From contig JALHMH010000011.1 of assembly GCA_022844165.1 (NCBI GenBank), forward strand, positions 1 to 64,000: DNA of 64,000 nucleotides, read 5' to 3'. The stretch comes from Lysobacterales bacterium (lineage in GTDB: Bacteria; Pseudomonadota; Gammaproteobacteria; Xanthomonadales; SZUA-5). The notes beneath the pieces are model-generated. The model was given only the letters and a program-made list of their open reading frames with translations, did no database searches and was not told the origin of the DNA. Of this stretch, positions 43,793-54,013 are shown piece by piece (within the stretch, counting starts at the first letter, position 1; every line of letters starts with the position of its first letter). Position numbers and translations under genes: made by a program.

Positions 43793-46699
43793 TCAGAACT
43801 TCACGTCGAAATTCGCGAAGACGAAGCGACCCAGCTGATCATAGCCACCCGGTGCATTGGCATTCAGCGCATTGTCGACGCCCACCAACGGCGGTTCCTT
43901 GTCGAAAATGTTGTTCACGCCCAACGTGATGTTGGTGTTGCCAAACAACGTTGCCGTCGCCGACAGATCGAAGTACGTATACGAGCCAATTCCGCCAGCA
44001 GACGTCGGCCGGAACGGGTTTGGCAAGGCCGTCGTGAGCGGGACGAACGGAGCACCGCCATTGCTGAACAACAGCCGGTCCGTGAAGAGGATCGTTCCGT
44101 CACTGTCCTTGTATTCGAGCGGACCAAAGTAACGCACGCGCAGATTAAACGAATAGAAATCGCGGAAATAGTTGAGGCTGGTGATCGCGCGAATTTCCTG
44201 CAGTGCTCCGCAATCTGGGTTGATCAAACCCTCGCAGGTGAATTCAACCGCGCCCGGGACCGGCGCCTGGAAGTACTCAAGCACGTAGTTACCCAAGAAC
44301 TGAGCGGAGAAGCGTCCACCAAGAGCATCGAAACCGTAACTGACATTCACGTCGATGCCGCGTGTCTCCAATTCGCCGAAGTTGTCGGTTACGTTGTCGA
44401 CGAAGCCACGGGTACCAACCCAAATGTCGCCTGATGCTGGGTTTCGATTGATGCGATTGCACAAGAACGGAGCGCCCGTCAATGCACAGCCGCGCAGGAT
44501 CGATGGCGAGCCAATCGGCGTTACCGTGTCCTCAATGCGAATGTCATAGTAGTCCACCGAAATGGCCAAATCGTCAATCGGTTCGACTACGAATCCCAAT
44601 GTGTAGGTATCGGCCTCTTCCGGTCGCAAAGTGGGATCGCCGCCGGCCAATTGGTTGTTTTGCCCGGCGGGGCTGGCTGGAACGAAGCCATATTGAGCAC
44701 TCGTTACGCCTGTTCGCGCACACTGTTCGCGTGTGAACACGGGCGTGGCGCCTGCGCAAGGATCGGCGCCGGCAAACAAGCCGATCGTCGGCGGACCGAA
44801 AAGGTTATTGATGCCGGGTGCGCGAATCGCGCGGTTGAATCCACCGCGAATTCTGAACATGCCAGCATCAGCACCGAATCCCACTTTGAAAGTGTTCGCG
44901 TTACCGGAGGTTTCATAGTCGGACAAGCGATAGCCCAAATCCAGGCCAAAGGAACTGAACAACCCGTCGCCGGAGTAAATGGGAAGCTGAGCTTCTGAGA
45001 ATAGTTCGTTGACTTCGGTCAGGCCGTTGACGGCCGGTGCAGCGGCGCCAGCGCCAGCGAAATTGCCAGCCGTGCTGTCGTTGTCTGCGATAAACGAGAA
45101 GCGCTCGCGACGCGACTCGACACCTGCGACCAGCGAGATGGTGTCTTCGGCGCTCGGGAAGTTGTAGCCGGTATCGCCCGTCAAGAAGGCGTTGAATACC
45201 TGCATTTCGGTCGACGTCTTGTTGAAGCTGGTACCTGCCAATGCATTGGCAGCAGCGGCCGTGACCCGGCCTGGCTGCCACACATTGTAAGGAATACAAC
45301 CCGCGAACGAGCCGTCGGGGCAACCCAGCAGCGCATCGGAAATACGCGAACTCAGGAAGTCATTTTGTCCCTGCAGATCGTTGGCCGTGCGTGCGAACAA
45401 GAATGATGCGTCATACGACCAATTTTCATTCAAATCGCCGGTAAAGCCAGCAACCACGCGGAATGTTGAGTCTTCCGTGGTGGTGCGACGTGGGCCACCT
45501 TCGACGTTACGACGACCGACATAAACGGTGAGCGGAGCGCCACCGGTCGGCGTGAGATTCAAATCGCGGCAAAGGGTGCCAAGCAGCGGGTTGTTGCACG
45601 CCAGAGTCAATTCCTGCGCGAAGAAGGTGCCTGACTCAGCGATTTGCACGCTGTCGTTGCGGTTAACAAACATCAGTTCCGCATAGGGACGGAAATAATC
45701 GTTGGCATCGTAGTTGATCGACAAGCCCGCCGTGTATCGCTCATCCGGACGCTGATAGAAGTTTGGCGGTGCGTAGTTGTACGCGGGACCAAAACCCGCT
45801 CGCCACGTGCCGTTGGTGTTCAGGTTGGCTTGTTGCAAACCTGGGCGACCAGGAACGATGATCAAAAAGTTGCCGAACGCATTGGTGCCCGAGCCGCCGC
45901 AAGCGGTTCCGGCGGCGTTGAGCGCGCAAGAAGCGTAGTCGCGTTGGCCATGGAACAACGGATCATTTTCGCGGTAGGTCAACCAAGCTGCTGCGTGGCC
46001 GTTGCCATCGCCAAACGTGCCGCCCCAGGCCAGATCAATGTTGCGCGACGCGCCATCGAAGCCGGAGCTGCCGTCTTCGAAGGTAAAGCCACGAGCCGTC
46101 TGCAGGCCCTGCATGTACGAATTATCGTTGTCGTGCTGATATGCGGAATAACCACCGCTGAAGGAAAAACCTTCGAATTCGGTGTCGAGAATGAAGTTCA
46201 CGACGCCGGCGACGGCGTCCGAGCCGTAAACGGCCGATGCACCACCGGTCAGGATATCGACCTGACGGATCATCGCTGCCGGGATGATGCTGATGTCGCG
46301 CAGTTCGCCTGCCGGGCCCGGTGGCAAACGACGGCCGTTGACCAGGGTCAACGTACGCTGTGCGCCAAGGTTACGCAAGCTGACAGTTGCATAGCCTGTC
46401 GACGGGTTATTCGTCTGCGAATCGAAGGCTGGCGTCAATTGCGGGTATTGATTCACGAGATCGTCGACGCGGGTCGCGCCGGTCAGATCAAATTGCTCTT
46501 GACCGATTTCGGTCACGGGCGACGAAGCCGTCACGGTCTGGCTGCGAATACGCGAGCCAGTGACGACGATATCGTCGAGTTGTTTGGCCTCTTCGCCCTC
46601 GGACTGAGCGAAGGCAAGCTGCGGGCCGGCAGCAAGCACGGCGCCGCCGACAAACAGAGACAGCCGTATCGCAGTCGACAACTGATTGAAACGGGTCAT
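43793..46699 (-). CDS. TonB-dependent receptor
   Basis: A 968-residue outer-membrane TonB-dependent transporter with a signal peptide (about 1-31, ending LAFA), a TonB box-like segment and plug domain (DDIVVTGSRIRSQTV ... VSLRNLGAQRTLTLVNGRRL), then a large barrel ending in phenylalanine (FANFDVKF). The long-plug type with the DIVVTGSRI motif is common in Xanthomonadales and sphingomonads and is often linked to peptide or carbohydrate uptake. The ligand cannot be told. Start at 46699 with AAGGAA upstream. A palindromic element sits in its promoter region and the AspH-TPR gene lies just upstream on the same strand. Confidence 0.93.
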   Translation of the reverse strand: MTRFNQLSTAIRLSLFVGGAVLAAGPQLAFAQSEGEEAKQLDDIVVTGSRIRSQTVTASSPVTEIGQEQFDLTGATRVDDLVNQYPQLTPAFDSQTNNPSTGYATVSLRNLGAQRTLTLVNGRRLPPGPAGELRDISIIPAAMIRQVDILTGGASAVYGSDAVAGVVNFILDTEFEGFSFSGGYSAYQHDNDNSYMQGLQTARGFTFEDGSSGFDGASRNIDLAWGGTFGDGNGHAAAWLTYRENDPLFHGQRDYASCALNAAGTACGGSGTNAFGNFLIIVPGRPGLQQANLNTNGTWRAGFGPAYNYAPPNFYQRPDERYTAGLSINYDANDYFRPYAELMFVNRNDSVQIAESGTFFAQELTLACNNPLLGTLCRDLNLTPTGGAPLTVYVGRRNVEGGPRRTTTEDSTFRVVAGFTGDLNENWSYDASFLFARTANDLQGQNDFLSSRISDALLGCPDGSFAGCIPYNVWQPGRVTAAAANALAGTSFNKTSTEMQVFNAFLTGDTGYNFPSAEDTISLVAGVESRRERFSFIADNDSTAGNFAGAGAAAPAVNGLTEVNELFSEAQLPIYSGDGLFSSFGLDLGYRLSDYETSGNANTFKVGFGADAGMFRIRGGFNRAIRAPGINNLFGPPTIGLFAGADPCAGATPVFTREQCARTGVTSAQYGFVPASPAGQNNQLAGGDPTLRPEEADTYTLGFVVEPIDDLAISVDYYDIRIEDTVTPIGSPSILRGCALTGAPFLCNRINRNPASGDIWVGTRGFVDNVTDNFGELETRGIDVNVSYGFDALGGRFSAQFLGNYVLEYFQAPVPGAVEFTCEGLINPDCGALQEIRAITSLNYFRDFYSFNLRVRYFGPLEYKDSDGTILFTDRLLFSNGGAPFVPLTTALPNPFRPTSAGGIGSYTYFDLSATATLFGNTNITLGVNNIFDKEPPLVGVDNALNANAPGGYDQLGRFVFANFDVKF

Positions 46700-46832
46700 T
46701 ATGGATTCCTTCTGCAGAAACTGATTGATGTAGACCGAGAACGCTCCAATAGAGTGCACTCGTCCCGCGACTTACCGTCCGGCGCGCCGGAGTCTAACGC
46801 AATCTTTACACGCCGGCCAAGTTAACGTCACC

Positions 46833-46844
46833 TTAGCATGCTAA
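46833..46844. promoter_or_regulatory. Perfect 12-base palindrome upstream of TonB receptor
   Basis: The sequence ttagcatgctaa is a perfect palindrome about 135 bases before the receptor start, in the only space where its promoter can lie. A regulator-binding role is likely but not shown. Confidence 0.4.
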
Positions 46845-46850
46845 AGATTC

Positions 46851-46874
46851 CCGTCAGTGGGCTGCCCCTGACGG
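46851..46874 (-). terminator. Hairpin after AspH-TPR gene
   Basis: Ten-base-pair stem (ccgtcag and ggg paired with ccc and ctgacgg, one bulged T) with a 3-base loop, starting 12 bases after the AspH-TPR stop codon on the minus strand. The following T content is weak, so termination may be partial, leaving read-through into the TonB receptor possible. Confidence 0.5.
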
Positions 46875-46885
46875 ACGGGCCAATG

Positions 46886-48148
46886 TCACGACGGGTGAAA
46901 CTCGGCCAACGCCATATGCAGCTGCTGCACCATCTCGCGCTCGGCGATCGATAGCAACGGGTTCCAGACATCGAAAATCAACACCACGCGCAGCTCATCG
47001 CTATCGTTGCGCGCTTCGTGTTCGATCGAATCGTCGAATATCAAGACCTCTCCGACTTGCCATTGGCGGCGTTCGAAACCGACGCGGTAGCTGCAGTTGG
47101 GTGGAACGATCAGTGGAAGATGCACCACCAGCCGGGCGTTGGTTTCGCCATGGTGCGGTGGGATGTGCGTCTGAGGCGCCAGGGCCGAGAACATCGCATT
47201 GGGGCAAATGCCATCGAGTCTCGCCAGGTCGATTTCACCCAACGCTGCGGTGGTGATCGGGCAGCGTTGCTGATGTTGTGCCTGCGCCTGCCCATCGCGC
47301 CAAAGGAAATAACTGCTCCAGCGTTTCGAGTGGTTCAACTCGTGCCACTGGTTGACCGGCGTGCCAGGCGCATAGGCGACATACGGTTGAAAATCGGTAT
47401 CGTCAAGGCGATAGGCGTCTTCGAACTCGCGGCGAATCTCCGCCGTTCTGGCCTCGATGGCCCGCGCCCAGGGAAACTGTTCGCGGTCAAAGAACGGTAT
47501 GGCGGGCAAACGTGGGACCAGCAGTCGATTGGGCAGCGACGGATAGGGCTTGGTCTGGCCGGCCAGAACCGCACCCGCCTCTCGCCATCGCTCGGCTTCG
47601 AACGCCGACAAACGCTGTTGCGGTCTGGCCAGAGCGGTGGCCAGATGTGCGGCCAGTTCTTCGCCATACGTCGTGCATTTGCCGCGCGCTTGCAGGAGCT
47701 GCTCGCGAAGCACGGGCGGCCAGCGTGGTTCCGGTGGTGCCGCTTGCAGCGCATTTCGATAATGTTGCGCTGCGGCACGTGCGCCGAACCTGGATTCCAC
47801 ATGGGCTGCCTTGGCCAGCAATCCTCCCAGGTGGTATGGGTCCAGTGTCAACAAGGCTTCGATCGTTTGCGCCTCGCCCTCGATATCCCCGATGGCCTTG
47901 AGTACCACCGCAACACTCATTAACACCATCGGATCGTCTGGCGCCAATAAATGGCTCTGCTGCAACAGCCTCAGCGCGGTCTGCGCGTCGCCACGGCGGT
48001 ACGCGCAGACGCCGATGCCATGCAGTGCCTTAGGGTTCTTGGGGTCGAGTTGCCGCATCTGCACCCAAATGCGCTCGGCATCTTGCCATCGTCCTTGCGA
48101 CGTGGCCTGCTGTGCGGCCTGCTCCATCGCCTGCATTGACAAACTCAT
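46886..48148 (-). CDS. TPR-containing aspartyl/asparaginyl beta-hydroxylase domain protein
   Basis: A 420-residue protein: TPR repeats in the first 150 residues (GRWQDAERIWVQMRQLDPKN, then ALHGIGVCAYRRGDAQTALRLL), followed by an AspH-type domain from about 200. Iron ligands are expected in THIPPHHGETN and SIEHEARNDSDELRVVL, with an arginine for 2-oxoglutarate in the latter. Such non-heme dioxygenases hydroxylate Asp/Asn or other substrates. The pairing with a TonB receptor is a recurring arrangement in Xanthomonadales and sphingomonads. The ATG at 48148 has GGAG 8 bases upstream; a GTG immediately before it could also start. Confidence 0.88.
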   Translation of the reverse strand: MSLSMQAMEQAAQQATSQGRWQDAERIWVQMRQLDPKNPKALHGIGVCAYRRGDAQTALRLLQQSHLLAPDDPMVLMSVAVVLKAIGDIEGEAQTIEALLTLDPYHLGGLLAKAAHVESRFGARAAAQHYRNALQAAPPEPRWPPVLREQLLQARGKCTTYGEELAAHLATALARPQQRLSAFEAERWREAGAVLAGQTKPYPSLPNRLLVPRLPAIPFFDREQFPWARAIEARTAEIRREFEDAYRLDDTDFQPYVAYAPGTPVNQWHELNHSKRWSSYFLWRDGQAQAQHQQRCPITTAALGEIDLARLDGICPNAMFSALAPQTHIPPHHGETNARLVVHLPLIVPPNCSYRVGFERRQWQVGEVLIFDDSIEHEARNDSDELRVVLIFDVWNPLLSIAEREMVQQLHMALAEFHPS

Positions 48149-48303
48149 CACGGCTGCTCCAAATCAGATACCTCAGAAGATAGCCGCAATCCAAGCTGCC
48201 TGTGACAAGGAGCGAGGTCCGGGAAACGGCGCGCGGTCAGTGCTTTCGCACCAGGTGTGCCTATGCCTATGATTGTAAGTCGTTATGGCGGACCTCCGGC
48301 TTC

Positions 48304-49644
48304 ATGAATCGTCGTCGTTTTCTGGAGAACACGTTTCAAGCGGGTTTGGCCGCTTCTCTGGGCACCGCGCTCGGATGTGGCAGCAGGCGCGCACAAACCA
48401 AGCGCAATTTCTTGCGCCCCGTGCTGGACGCCACAACAGGCCTTCCGCTGCTGCACTTGCCACCGGATTTTCGTTATTTCTCGTTCGGTTGGGCCGATGA
48501 GGCGTTGGATGGCGGCGGCGTCATTCCCGGGGCGGCCGATGGAATGGGTATTGTTGCCGCGAACGGTCAACGCCTGACGTTGATCCGGAACCACGAGATC
48601 ACCCATGCGCGAGGCGCCTTTGCCTCAACAGTGCGTGCATACGACGAGCGATGCGGCGGTGGCTGTGTGCGACTGGTTCTGGATTTGAACGAGGAGAAGG
48701 TGCTTCGCAAAGAAGCGGCTCTGACTGGCACACTCATTAATTGTGCCGGTGGCATCACGTCGAACCACAGCTGGCTGAGCTGCGAGGAAATCGTCATTGC
48801 GCAGGACGTGCGCAGCGATGACGCGCGCATGGCGCGGGAGATGGGTCTGCAAGAGTCGCACGGTTGGGTGTTTGAGGTACCGAGCGAAGGGCCGTCAAGC
48901 GCCGAACCTATCCGTGGTATGGGCATTTTTCGCCATGAAGCAACGACCGAGGACGCCGCTGGCAACGTCTACCTGACCGAAGATCGCGATTCGGCATGTG
49001 GATTCTATCGATTTACGCCAGAAACCCGGGGGCGCTATCGGTCTGGTCGACTGGAAATGCTCGAAGCGGTCGGCGCGCGGGATCTGCGCGGCGCAATCGC
49101 AAACGGCACTCGCTTTGATGTCCGCTGGGTGCCGATTGACGATCCGGAACGTGCGCACTGGGCCGATCGCGACCAAGGCGGTGTGGTGATGCAGGGCATT
49201 GCGGCGGGCGGCACAAAGTTCTTACGCCTCGAAGGCTGTTTGACAACCAGCGAAGGCATCTGGTTCACATCGACCAGTGGTGGCAGCACGGGCGGCGGTC
49301 AAGTGTGGCGTTTCGATCCGAGGGACCAAACGCTGACCCTGGAACATGATGTGGCCGATCGCGATGTGCTTGACTACCCGGACAACATCGCGACCGGACT
49401 GGGCAATGGACTGGTATTGTGCGAGGACAGCAAGCGCCGTGCGCACCAGAAGTTGATGTGGTTATCGCGCAGCGGTTCGTTGATCACCATCGCCGAGAAC
49501 CACGCTGTTATAGACGGTCGCGACCTCGGTTCCGCCGAATGGGCCGGCGCGTGCGTTTCGCCCGACGGCAAATGGCTGATTGCCAATCTGTACACGCCTG
49601 GCTATAGCGTCGCGATCACCGGCCCCTGGGAGGCGCTTCTCTAG
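48304..49644 (+). CDS. PhoX-like (DUF839) phosphatase, Tat-exported
   Basis: A 446-residue protein of the PhoX/DUF839 family, calcium- and iron-dependent alkaline phosphatases. A twin-arginine leader is evident (MNRRRFLENTFQAG) with a possible lipobox ending GTALGC. Family motifs are TLIRNHEITH, GGITSNHSWLSCEE, GNVYLTEDRDSACGFYRF and SAEWAGACVSPDGKWLIANLY. It should act in the periplasm or on the outer surface after Tat export with its metals bound. The start at 48304 begins the Tat signal; the frame is open back to 48202. Its TAG stop is contributed by repeat copy B. Divergent from the AspH-TPR gene, with a 155-base promoter region between. Confidence 0.85.
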   Translation: MNRRRFLENTFQAGLAASLGTALGCGSRRAQTKRNFLRPVLDATTGLPLLHLPPDFRYFSFGWADEALDGGGVIPGAADGMGIVAANGQRLTLIRNHEITHARGAFASTVRAYDERCGGGCVRLVLDLNEEKVLRKEAALTGTLINCAGGITSNHSWLSCEEIVIAQDVRSDDARMAREMGLQESHGWVFEVPSEGPSSAEPIRGMGIFRHEATTEDAAGNVYLTEDRDSACGFYRFTPETRGRYRSGRLEMLEAVGARDLRGAIANGTRFDVRWVPIDDPERAHWADRDQGGVVMQGIAAGGTKFLRLEGCLTTSEGIWFTSTSGGSTGGGQVWRFDPRDQTLTLEHDVADRDVLDYPDNIATGLGNGLVLCEDSKRRAHQKLMWLSRSGSLITIAENHAVIDGRDLGSAEWAGACVSPDGKWLIANLYTPGYSVAITGPWEALL

Positions 49645-49815
49645 AGTCCTTGACGGAGCCGGATCTTGTCAATTGAGTCTGTTTCTTCGGAGCGGCTTTG
49701 GCTTTGGCAGCCCCCTTAAATGAGGGGGGCGATTGAGCGCGCAGCGCTCGATGGGGGTTGTGGCAAGTACGCTGTCTGGCGAAGCCAACAATGCTCGGCG
49801 GTCTGAGGCGAAGCC
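49641..49815 (+). repeat. Dispersed intergenic repeat, copy B
   Basis: About 175 bases corresponding to copy A (5128-5305), with substitutions and small indels mostly in the left centre. It fills most of the gap between the convergent PhoX-like and dxs genes. The left boundary CTAG supplies the stop codon of the PhoX-like gene (TAG at 49642-49644). No coding sequence is present. Confidence 0.85.
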
Positions 49816-49823
49816 TCGCTAGC

Positions 49824-49847
49824 GATTGCGGGTTGCAACCCGCAGTC
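49824..49847. repeat. Palindromic unit like the one at 3128
   Basis: Arms 49824-49835 (gattgcgggttg) and 49836-49847 (caacccgcagtc) form a near-perfect 12-bp inverted repeat with no spacer; the same arms occur at 3128-3156 with a 3-base loop. It sits between repeat copy B and the dxs stop codon, and may serve as a terminator for the two converging genes. Confidence 0.6.
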
Positions 49848-49851
49848 ACGC

Positions 49852-51747
49852 CTAAGCCACTGCGCGCAGCGGCAACACGAAACGCTCGCGTATCGATCGG
49901 GCAATTCCGCTGCTATCGAGCCCTAATTGACTGAGGAGCTTTGCCGGGTCGCCATGCTCGACAAAAATGTCTGGCAAGCCGAGTTGCAGTGTTGCAACGG
50001 CCAGGCCAGCCTGGGCGATCGCTTCAAGGCACGCACTGCCAGCCCCACCCATGATGGCACCCTCTTCGAGGGTGACGACGGCGTCATGGCTGCGGGCCAA
50101 ATCCAGAACCAAGTCGACGTCGAGTGGTTTGACGAAGCGCATGTTGGCCACCGTGGCGTCGAGATCGTCTGCAGCCGCCAGCGCTGGCGCAAGCAGGGAG
50201 CCGAAGACCAAGAGTGCAATACGGCGACCGGCGCCTGCTGCCGTGCGCCTCCGGAGTTCGCCTTTGCCCCAGGGCAGGGTCTGAAGCGAGCTTGCCACCT
50301 GGGCGCCAGGACCGCTGCCGCGTGGGTAGCGCACCGCCGCCGGACCGTTATGCAAAAAAGCGGTCGATAGCAAGGCGCGGCATTCTGCTTCGTCGGCAGG
50401 CGTCAGCACGGCGACATTGGGGACGCAACGAAGATAGGGTATATCGAACGCGCCGCAATGCGTGGGGCCATCGGCGCCGACGATGCCGGCCCGATCGAGC
50501 GCGAAAGTGACCGGCAGGTTTTGCAAGGCAACATCGTGTATCAGCTGATCGTAGGCGCGTTGCAAAAAAGTGGAATAAATGGCGACGACCGGTTTGAGTC
50601 CTTCGCAGGCCAATCCAGCGGCGAATGTAACGGCATGTTGCTCGGCAATGCCGACATCGAAATAGCGCTTGGGAAAGCGCTGTTCGAACTCGACCATGCC
50701 AGAGCCTTCGCGCATGGCCGGGGTGATGCCGACGAGTCGTTCGTCAGCGGCCGCCATGTCGCACAGCCACTGGCCGAAGATCTGCGTGTATGTTTGTTTG
50801 CTGGCTTTGGCCGGTCGGATGCCTTCGCTTGGATTGAACTTGCCAGGGCCGTGGTAGAGCACCGGGTCCGCTTCGGCCAGTTTGTAACCTTGACCCTTCT
50901 TGGTGACCACGTGCAAAAACTGCGGCCCATCGCCTTCGCGAACGCGCGCACGGATGTTCTGCAAGGTCGGGATCAGCGAATCCAGATCGTGGCCATCGAT
51001 CGGGCCAATATAGTTGAACCCGAACTCCTCAAAAATCGTCGCAGGAACGACCATGCCTTTTGCATGTTCCTCCAATCGCCGCGCGAACTCGTAAAGCGGG
51101 GGCGCAATCGACAGCGCTTTGGCGATGCCTTTCTTGGTGTGGGCATAAAACTGGCCACTCATCAGGCGCGCGAGATAACGATTCAACGCTCCGACCGGCG
51201 GCGAAATCGACATATCGTTGTCGTTCAACACCACGATCAGCGGCAATTCGCTGTCTGGCCCGACGTTGTTCATCGCCTCAAAGGCCATGCCCGCCGTCAT
51301 TGCGCCATCGCCAATGACTGCGACGACCTGCCGACGCAGATCGCCCGTGATTGCGCTTGCGGCGGCCATGCCCAGGCCCGCCGAAATCGATGTGCTTGAG
51401 TGTGCCGTGCCGAAGGCATCGTATTGGCTCTCTTCACGTCGCGGAAAGCCGGAGATGCCACCGAGCTGGCGCAGGCTCGACATCTGTGCTCGGCGCCCGG
51501 TCAAGATCTTGTGCGGGTAACTTTGGTGCCCAACATCCCAAATCAGACGATCGTGGGGCGTGTCGAACACATAGTGCAGCGCAATGGTCAGCTCGACCGT
51601 GCCCAGGTTCGATGACAAATGCCCGCCCGTTTGCGACACCGAGTCGAGCACGAACTGACGAAGTTCATCCGCCAGGGTGTGGAGTTGTTCGCGCGCCAGA
51701 CGGCGCAATATGGAGGGATCGTCAATCGTGGGCAGAATGTCGGACAT
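49852..51747 (-). CDS. dxs: 1-deoxy-D-xylulose-5-phosphate synthase
   Basis: Thiamine-diphosphate enzyme that joins pyruvate and glyceraldehyde 3-phosphate, the first step of the MEP isoprenoid pathway; its product also feeds thiamine and pyridoxal synthesis. The 631-residue protein has [19 protein letters not shown], the ThDP motif [18 protein letters not shown] with NDNDMSIS, and the C-terminal transketolase half ([35 protein letters not shown]). The ATG at 51747 matches the family; no strong ribosome-binding site is seen. It lies 118 bases downstream of glyS on the same strand. ispA and xseB, often neighbours, are not seen. Confidence 0.97.
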   Translation of the reverse strand: MSDILPTIDDPSILRRLAREQLHTLADELRQFVLDSVSQTGGHLSSNLGTVELTIALHYVFDTPHDRLIWDVGHQSYPHKILTGRRAQMSSLRQLGGISGFPRREESQYDAFGTAHSSTSISAGLGMAAASAITGDLRRQVVAVIGDGAMTAGMAFEAMNNVGPDSELPLIVVLNDNDMSISPPVGALNRYLARLMSGQFYAHTKKGIAKALSIAPPLYEFARRLEEHAKGMVVPATIFEEFGFNYIGPIDGHDLDSLIPTLQNIRARVREGDGPQFLHVVTKKGQGYKLAEADPVLYHGPGKFNPSEGIRPAKASKQTYTQIFGQWLCDMAAADERLVGITPAMREGSGMVEFEQRFPKRYFDVGIAEQHAVTFAAGLACEGLKPVVAIYSTFLQRAYDQLIHDVALQNLPVTFALDRAGIVGADGPTHCGAFDIPYLRCVPNVAVLTPADEAECRALLSTAFLHNGPAAVRYPRGSGPGAQVASSLQTLPWGKGELRRRTAAGAGRRIALLVFGSLLAPALAAADDLDATVANMRFVKPLDVDLVLDLARSHDAVVTLEEGAIMGGAGSACLEAIAQAGLAVATLQLGLPDIFVEHGDPAKLLSQLGLDSSGIARSIRERFVLPLRAVA

Positions 51748-51865
51748 CGAACGGCTCAGATTTTTTGTAGTGGAACCGTAGCACCGTTGCCATAGACGAG
51801 GAAAGGGCGCTACAAAGACGGTCTCAGGCGCCGTTGGAAATCGATGTCCGGCAAGCTGTTTGGCG

Positions 51866-54013
51866 TCAGGCCAGCAAACTCACATCCGCTGTCTGAAGGA
51901 AGCTTTCGGCCACACGTTTGAGCAGCGCCTGTCGATTGGCGCGTACCGAGGGATCCTCTGCCATCACCATGACACCATCGAAGAAGGCGTTGATCGGCGA
52001 CTGCAATTGCGCCAATTGGGTCAAGCCTTCGACATACTCGCCACGGGCGAAAGCCGGTTCGGCGATTGCGAGAGCCTGCATCAGGCTGGCGTGGAGCGAG
52101 TGTTCGGCCTGGTGTTGATAAAGGGCAGGGGTGGCCGCCAGCGGTAGTGTGCCACCAGCCTCTTCCGACTTGCGCAAAATGTTGCGAATGCGTTTGTTTG
52201 CAGCCACCAGATTCTCGCAGGCTGGCAGCGCTTTGAAGGCCAGCACGGCTTTGAGGCGTCGATCAAAATCGACCAGGTCATGTGGGCGGCGCGCTGCGAC
52301 GGCGTCGAACACGTCCTGCGTGACACCCGCCTCAGTGTAGTAGGCGCGTGTGCGTTCCAGGATGAACTCGTATAGCTCGTCGACCGCTGGCGCGCTCAGA
52401 CGATCGGCAAGTTTTCCCAACAGGCCATGATCGAAGCTCTGGTTCGCGACTTTGGTCAAATAGTCCTTCAAGCTCTGCGCTGGCACGCCGATGATGGCTT
52501 TTTCGAGCATCGTCGGCAGGTCGATTCGTATTCCAGATTCGATCAGCGTACGGGCCAAACCGAGGGCCGCCCGGCGCAGCGCGAAAGGGTCTTTGTTGCC
52601 CGTGGGTTTGATACCAACGGCAAAAATACTGGCCAGTGTGTCGAGGCGTTCGGCAAGGGCCAGCACTTGCCCAAGCGCTGAAGACGCGATCGGCGACGCC
52701 GATTGCCTCGGAGCGTACGCTTCGTCAAGGGCGATCGCCAGCGATTCGCTGTGCCCCTGCGCCAGCGCGTAGGCCCGTCCCATTTGCCCTTGAAGTTCCG
52801 GGAATTCGCCGACCATGCGGCTCATCAGGTCGGCCTTGGCGAGCATGGCGGCCGCAGCAGCGTCATCGGGGTCGATGCCAGCCGCTGGCGCTATGGCGCG
52901 CGCCAGGGCAGCAACGCGCACGGCCTTGTCGTACACGCTGCCAAGTTTCTGCTGATAGGTGACCGTTTTCAGTGCATCCAGGTGCTCGGCGAGTGGCTGT
53001 TTCAGATCCTGGTCGAAGAAAAACGCTGCGTCTGCAAGCCGCGGTCTGACGACCCGTTCGTAACCCTTGCGGATCTCGTCAGGGTCTTTGCTGGCGATAT
53101 TCGCTACGCCGACGAAGCTGGGTAGTAGCCTGCCGTGATCACCGACCACGGGGAAAAACCGCTGGTGGGTTTCGATCGTCGTGACGATCACCGCTTCCGG
53201 CAGCCGCATGAACTCGACCGGCAACGTGCAACCGATCGCGCACGGCCACTCTGTCAGATTGCTGACTTCATCGATCAGGTCGTCAGGCAGGCGCGGTTCG
53301 CCGCCGAGCGAGCGGGCAGCGAGTATCACTTCGTTGCGCACGCGATCGCGGCGCACCGCGGGGTCCACGATCACGTGCACCGCGAACAGGGCATCGATGT
53401 AAACACCCGGCGAGGGGATGGACAGCTCCCCCGGGCTATGGAATCGATGCCCGCGTGTGCGCCGTCCACTGTGCATGCCATAAACCTGTGCTGGAACAAC
53501 CGCATCGCCGAGTAAGGCAATCAGGCCGTGCACCGGGCGCAGGAAGGCGTCGTCGCGATCCGCCCAGCGCATGGGTTTTCCAAGCGGTAGCGACTTCAGG
53601 CTGTCTTCGATGATCGACGGCAGCGCATCCAGAGTCAGTGCGCCCGGCTTTACCTGACGGTGCACCCACCAGGCGCCCTTGTCGGTTTCGAGTTTCTGCA
53701 AGCCATCAATGGCGACGCCGCAGGACTGTGCGAAGCCGAGCAGAGCTTTTCCAGGAGTTCCGTCGATCGTCGATCCGGCGACCGCCGGGCCGCGCTTTTC
53801 CAGAGTTTGTTCCGGCTGCTGCAATGCTACGCCGTCGATGCAGACTGCGATGCGCCGCGGCGTATACAACGATCGCCCGGCGCCATGGGCGATAGCGCTC
53901 TTTTTCAGGCGCGATGTCAGATTGGCGAGCAGACCATCGGCGAGTTCGCGGACCGCCTTGGCCGGCAGTTCTTCACACAAAAGTTCAACTAACAAGTCGG
54001 CGTGGGCAGTCAT
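51866..54013 (-). CDS. glyS: Glycyl-tRNA synthetase beta subunit
   Basis: Beta chain of the alpha2-beta2 glycyl-tRNA synthetase, which binds tRNA-Gly and completes aminoacylation. The 715-residue length fits (Escherichia coli 689). Typical segments are [20 protein letters not shown] at the start, [32 protein letters not shown] and the C-terminal [20 protein letters not shown]. The ATG at 54013 overlaps the stop of the VapC toxin gene (ATGA), so glyS appears translationally coupled to the toxin rather than to glyQ directly. Confidence 0.96.
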   Translation of the reverse strand: MTAHADLLVELLCEELPAKAVRELADGLLANLTSRLKKSAIAHGAGRSLYTPRRIAVCIDGVALQQPEQTLEKRGPAVAGSTIDGTPGKALLGFAQSCGVAIDGLQKLETDKGAWWVHRQVKPGALTLDALPSIIEDSLKSLPLGKPMRWADRDDAFLRPVHGLIALLGDAVVPAQVYGMHSGRRTRGHRFHSPGELSIPSPGVYIDALFAVHVIVDPAVRRDRVRNEVILAARSLGGEPRLPDDLIDEVSNLTEWPCAIGCTLPVEFMRLPEAVIVTTIETHQRFFPVVGDHGRLLPSFVGVANIASKDPDEIRKGYERVVRPRLADAAFFFDQDLKQPLAEHLDALKTVTYQQKLGSVYDKAVRVAALARAIAPAAGIDPDDAAAAAMLAKADLMSRMVGEFPELQGQMGRAYALAQGHSESLAIALDEAYAPRQSASPIASSALGQVLALAERLDTLASIFAVGIKPTGNKDPFALRRAALGLARTLIESGIRIDLPTMLEKAIIGVPAQSLKDYLTKVANQSFDHGLLGKLADRLSAPAVDELYEFILERTRAYYTEAGVTQDVFDAVAARRPHDLVDFDRRLKAVLAFKALPACENLVAANKRIRNILRKSEEAGGTLPLAATPALYQHQAEHSLHASLMQALAIAEPAFARGEYVEGLTQLAQLQSPINAFFDGVMVMAEDPSVRANRQALLKRVAESFLQTADVSLLA

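Noticed and set aside
45644..46825. 393-residue plus-strand open frame across the TonB receptor
   Set aside because: Antisense to a well-supported receptor and shows no domain.
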